Assembly: GCA_945899335.1 (NCBI GenBank)
Contig: CAMDIP010000054.1
Coordinates: 1 to 8,112, forward strand
Length of the DNA: 8,112 nt
Source: Bordetella parapertussis
Lineage (GTDB): Bacteria; Pseudomonadota; Gammaproteobacteria; Burkholderiales; Burkholderiaceae_C
Direction of reading: 5' to 3'
Position numbers and translations under genes: made by a program. Every line of letters starts with the position of its first letter. Within the stretch, counting starts at the first letter, position 1. Positions 5,884-8,112 of the stretch are shown here, one piece after another. The notes beneath the pieces are model-generated. The model was not told the origin of the DNA, searched no databases, and saw only the letters and a list, made by a program, of their open reading frames with translations.

Positions 5884-7107
5884 GTGAAGCAATCTGCCGC
5901 GCCCGACACCGCCATCGACTCGCCCCAAGCGGCGTGGCGATTACTCACCACCTTGCTATTGATGCTCTTAGGTAACAGCGGCATGTACGTGGTGTCGGTG
6001 GTGTTGCCCGAGGTGCAAACCGAGTTTGGCGTCAGCCGTGCTGACGCTTCCATCCCCTACACCTTGAGCATGTTGGGCTTTGGGATTGGCGGCATGTGGA
6101 TGGGCCGCTGGGCAGACCGCTTTGGCATTGCGCGGGTAGCGGCCTTGGGCGCTGTGGGCGTGGCCAGTGGATTTGTGTTGGCGGGCGTGTCGGGCGGCAT
6201 CGTGGGCTTTGCCTTGGCGCAGGGCTTGCTGGGTTTGCTGGGCATTGCCTCCACCTTTGCGCCTTTATTGGCAGACACCGCGCAGTGGTGGAACAAACGC
6301 CGTGGTATCGCCGTCGCGGTGTGCGCCAGTGGCAACTATTTGGCGGGCACCTTGTGGCCACCGATTGCGCAATGGGGCGTGACCCAAGTGGGGTGGCGCA
6401 CCACCTATGTATGCATAGGTTTGTTTTGCGGCATAGGCATGGGCTTGCTGTCTTTGCGCATGCGCACCAAACCGCCTGCGGCAGCAGCGGCTACTGTCAA
6501 CCGCCACGGCGTGGTGGCGTCAGAGAGGCCCTTTGGTTTATCCGTCATGCAAGCGCAATGGCTCTTGAGTGTGGCGGGTGTAGGTTGCTGCGTGGCCATG
6601 GCCATGCCGCAAGTGCATATCGTGGCCTATTGCAGCGACTTAGGTTTTGGTGCAGCACGCGGCGCCGAAATGCTGTCGCTGATGTTAGCTTGCGGCATCG
6701 TCAGCCGCTTGGTATCTGGCGCTATTTGCGACCGCATAGGCGGCATCCGAACGCTGTTGTTGGGTTCTGCCCTGCAAGGCATTGCGCTGATGATGTTCTT
6801 GCCCTTCGATGGTTTGGTACCGCTGTATTTGGTGTCGGCCATGTTCGGTTTGTTCCAAGGTGGCATCGTGCCCTCTTACGCCATCATCGTGCGCGAGCAT
6901 TTTCCTGCCAAAGAGGCGGGTGCGCGAACCGGCACCATCATCATGGCGACCTTGGTGGGCATGGCGCTGGGCGGGTGGTTGTCGGGCAAGATTTTTGACG
7001 TGACGGGCTCCTACCACGCGGCCTTCATCAACGGCATAGCTTGGAATGCGCTGAACTTTGGCATTGTGTTGTGGCTTTACAAGCGCATCAAGACTTGTAG
7101 GCGGTGA
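5884..7107 (+). CDS. Major facilitator superfamily transporter (organic-acid/monocarboxylate type)
   Basis: A 407-residue protein with about 12 hydrophobic segments and a longer Ala-rich cytoplasmic loop at about 195-222. MFS motif A is seen as MGRWADRFGIAR (73-84), with a matching copy in the second half, SGAICDRIGGIR (278-289). The segment GNYLAGTLWPPIAQW followed by GWR (about 150-172) resembles the monocarboxylate/oxalate-formate branch, so export or import of a small organic anion is a reasonable but unproved guess. The frame opens with a TTG at 5860 overlapping the ABC stop. I prefer the GTG at 5884, which has a GAGA site 5 bases upstream; no ATG is available near the N-terminus. Its last 20 bases overlap the end of the convergent methyltransferase gene. 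Confidence 0.87.
   Translation: MKQSAAPDTAIDSPQAAWRLLTTLLLMLLGNSGMYVVSVVLPEVQTEFGVSRADASIPYTLSMLGFGIGGMWMGRWADRFGIARVAALGAVGVASGFVLAGVSGGIVGFALAQGLLGLLGIASTFAPLLADTAQWWNKRRGIAVAVCASGNYLAGTLWPPIAQWGVTQVGWRTTYVCIGLFCGIGMGLLSLRMRTKPPAAAAATVNRHGVVASERPFGLSVMQAQWLLSVAGVGCCVAMAMPQVHIVAYCSDLGFGAARGAEMLSLMLACGIVSRLVSGAICDRIGGIRTLLLGSALQGIALMMFLPFDGLVPLYLVSAMFGLFQGGIVPSYAIIVREHFPAKEAGARTGTIIMATLVGMALGGWLSGKIFDVTGSYHAAFINGIAWNALNFGIVLWLYKRIKTCRR
7078..7099. repeat. Inverted repeat in the convergent gene overlap
   Basis: TACAAG and CTTGTA form a perfect 6-base stem around a 10-base loop, right where the MFS and methyltransferase frames meet. No T-run follows on either strand, so it is at best a weak bidirectional stop signal and may be chance. 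Confidence 0.25.
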
Positions 7108-7885
7108 ACACATAGCGGTTGAGGCTAAAGAAATAGCCGCTGGCCTGTTCCATACTGCTGATGTCGGCTTGCCAATCGGCCACCAGTTGAGTGCCGTAGT
7201 CGGGCAAATCGCCGACAAAAGACGCGATAAAGCCCATCATGCCGCCGCTGAACGTGTCAGGGCTGAAACTTAGGTTGATCAAGGGAATGGTGTTGACCTG
7301 CACCTCGGCAAAACCCGCACGCTGCAAGCGCTGCACCAAGCTGCGGGGTAACTGGGGATGCGGAATATGTTGGCTCCATCCCTGCATCACGCGACGCATA
7401 CGTGTTTCGTCTCGACAAGCCCACACGCAAGACTCCCAGTCGGTGTCAACCAGCAAGACCTGTGCACCACGTTTCATCACCCGCGCCAACTCGGTGAATG
7501 CGGCGTCCAGGTCGGCCACGTATTCATAAACTTGCGTGGCAAGAGCGACATCAAACGCACCATCCGCAAACGGCAGATGCAACACATCAGCTTGGTGAAA
7601 TGCCACCTGTCTTGCGTTTTCACATCGGCGAGCCGCCAACTGCAACATGGGCGGGGCGATATCGATGGCTTCGACACGGCCTTTGTCGCCCACCGCTTGC
7701 GACAGCGCCAAAGAAGTCAGACCTGGGCCGCAGCCGATGTCCAACGCTTGCATTCCAGGCTTGACTTTCAGCAACTGAAAAATCTGCTCGCGTTGCTGCA
7801 CCACATCGGGCGTGAGGTAAATTTTTTCCAAACGCTTGGCGCCAGCTTGGTCAAATTGCGCCAAGGTGCTGTCTTTGTCACTCAT
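7088..7885 (-). CDS. Class I SAM-dependent methyltransferase, substrate unknown
   Basis: A 265-residue soluble protein. The SAM-binding motif I is ALDIGCGPG (47-55), followed by the acidic end of the second strand in VEAIDIAPPM (71-80), a DVLHLPFADGAFDVAL segment (100-115, motifs II/III) and VLLVDTDWE (143-151). The C-terminal half (about 165-265) is a substrate-specific region I cannot assign; UbiE, arsenite and polyketide methyltransferases share the N-terminal fold. The upstream frame could extend to a TTG at 7927, but the ATG at 7885 has GGAG 8 bases before it and gives a sensible N-terminus (MSDKDSTLAQ). It is monocistronic as far as the window shows and converges on the MFS gene with a 20-base coding overlap. 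Confidence 0.9.
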   Translation of the reverse strand: MSDKDSTLAQFDQAGAKRLEKIYLTPDVVQQREQIFQLLKVKPGMQALDIGCGPGLTSLALSQAVGDKGRVEAIDIAPPMLQLAARRCENARQVAFHQADVLHLPFADGAFDVALATQVYEYVADLDAAFTELARVMKRGAQVLLVDTDWESCVWACRDETRMRRVMQGWSQHIPHPQLPRSLVQRLQRAGFAEVQVNTIPLINLSFSPDTFSGGMMGFIASFVGDLPDYGTQLVADWQADISSMEQASGYFFSLNRYVFTAYKS

Positions 7886-7893
7886 GCATTGGA

Positions 7894-7897
7894 CTCC
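7894..7897 (-). promoter_or_regulatory. Shine-Dalgarno of the methyltransferase gene
   Basis: GGAG on the minus strand, 8 bases before the ATG at 7885. It decides the start in favour of this ATG over the upstream TTG at 7927. Confidence 0.75.
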
Positions 7898-7944
7898 AGA
7901 TGTAGTTCTCACAGCCATCGTGAGCAAGGTGATCTTAGCCCTAA

Positions 7945-8085
7945 CCCCTGCAATTCGACGTCTCCATCCTTGAAACCGAGGCCAACACCGCTACCGTGAC
8001 GCTGGCCGCCGAGGCGCATGGTGTGCAAGCTTGGCGCATTGGCCAAGAGGCGTGGGCAGATGTGTCAGGTTCAATAAGTCTCTAA
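7945..8085 (+). pseudogene. Orphan coding-like fragment, no start codon (possible gene remnant)
   Basis: This plus-strand frame is open for 46 codons between a TAA at 7942 and a TAA at 8083. Its third-position-GC-rich codons look coding, for example ILETEANTATVTLAAEAHG followed by VQAWRIGQEAW. There is no ATG, GTG or TTG with a ribosome site at its beginning. The AWRIG stretch is loosely like the C-terminus of PurM-type proteins, but the match is too short to name. It may be the 3' remnant of a decayed or displaced gene, or simply a chance open frame. It occupies most of the otherwise gene-free stretch upstream of the methyltransferase; the rest of that stretch (7886-7944) shows only the methyltransferase ribosome site. 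Confidence 0.3.
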
Positions 8086-8112
8086 CTGCAACCGGCCCTC
8101 TTGCTTCAAGGT
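8071..8112 (-). CDS. Possible 3' end of an unidentified minus-strand gene
   Basis: The last 13 codons at the window edge read TLKQEGRLQLETY then TGA on the minus strand. The composition is protein-like and resembles the end of a helix-wing region, but it is far too short to identify. It overlaps the plus-strand fragment ending at 8085, so at most one of the two is likely to be a functional coding end. Confidence 0.2.
   Translation of the reverse strand, partial: TLKQEGRLQLETY

Noticed and set aside
6096..6998. Long 300-residue plus-strand frame inside the MFS gene
   Set aside because: It is a shadow in a second frame, rich in Arg, His, Cys and Trp with no recognisable domain, while the MFS frame has clear motifs over the same stretch.
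8030..8047. CTTGGC/GCCAAG hairpin (6-base stem, 6-base loop) as a terminator
   Set aside because: There is no T-run on either strand and it lies within the coding-like fragment; such short stems are common by chance at this composition.
1..8112. Mobile element, CRISPR array, toxin-antitoxin or defence system
   Set aside because: I found no transposase, integrase, direct-repeat array, paired inverted ends or defence-type domain on reading both strands.

Overview
The window looks like chromosomal DNA of a betaproteobacterium, most likely Burkholderiales/Comamonadaceae (Limnohabitans/Rhodoferax-like). This is inferred from the moderately GC-rich composition, the tight gene packing, the ccmABCDE gene order and the general look of the proteins; there is no rRNA or other marker to settle it. 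Almost every base is coding. I see no tRNA, rRNA, insertion sequence, CRISPR array or phage gene.

Left part (1-3155, all minus strand): a run of genes read right to left, starting with a FemAB/GNAT-fold acyltransferase-like gene and continuing into System I cytochrome c maturation: ccmA, ccmB, ccmC, ccmD and the first codons of ccmE at the window edge. CcmA and CcmB form the ABC module that drives release of haem-loaded CcmE. CcmC loads haem onto CcmE and CcmD stabilises that complex. Four of the five junctions are 4-base ATGA stop/start overlaps and the fifth is a 4-base gap, so the set is very probably one translationally coupled operon.

Middle part (3188-7107, plus strand): a divergent set begins only 32 bases from the FemAB-like start codon. 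It holds a 65-residue single-span membrane protein of unknown function, an ArgO/LysE-type basic amino acid exporter, an MsbA-like fused ABC exporter (transmembrane plus ATPase domains), and a major facilitator superfamily transporter. Gaps are 42, 36 and 20 bases with no visible terminator, so co-transcription is plausible though not shown.

Right part (7088-8112): a class I SAM-dependent methyltransferase on the minus strand runs tail to tail into the MFS gene, and the two reading frames share 20 bases. Upstream of it lies about 230 bases without an intact gene. This stretch contains a coding-looking plus-strand fragment with no start and, at the very edge, a possible 3' end of another minus-strand gene.

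Overall this is mostly ordinary housekeeping and transport DNA. The points worth a second look are the FemAB-like gene coupled to the head of the ccm operon, the small Cys-containing membrane protein divergent from it, the convergent coding overlap, and the orphan coding-like fragment near the right edge. I did not find evidence of a new defence or mobile system.
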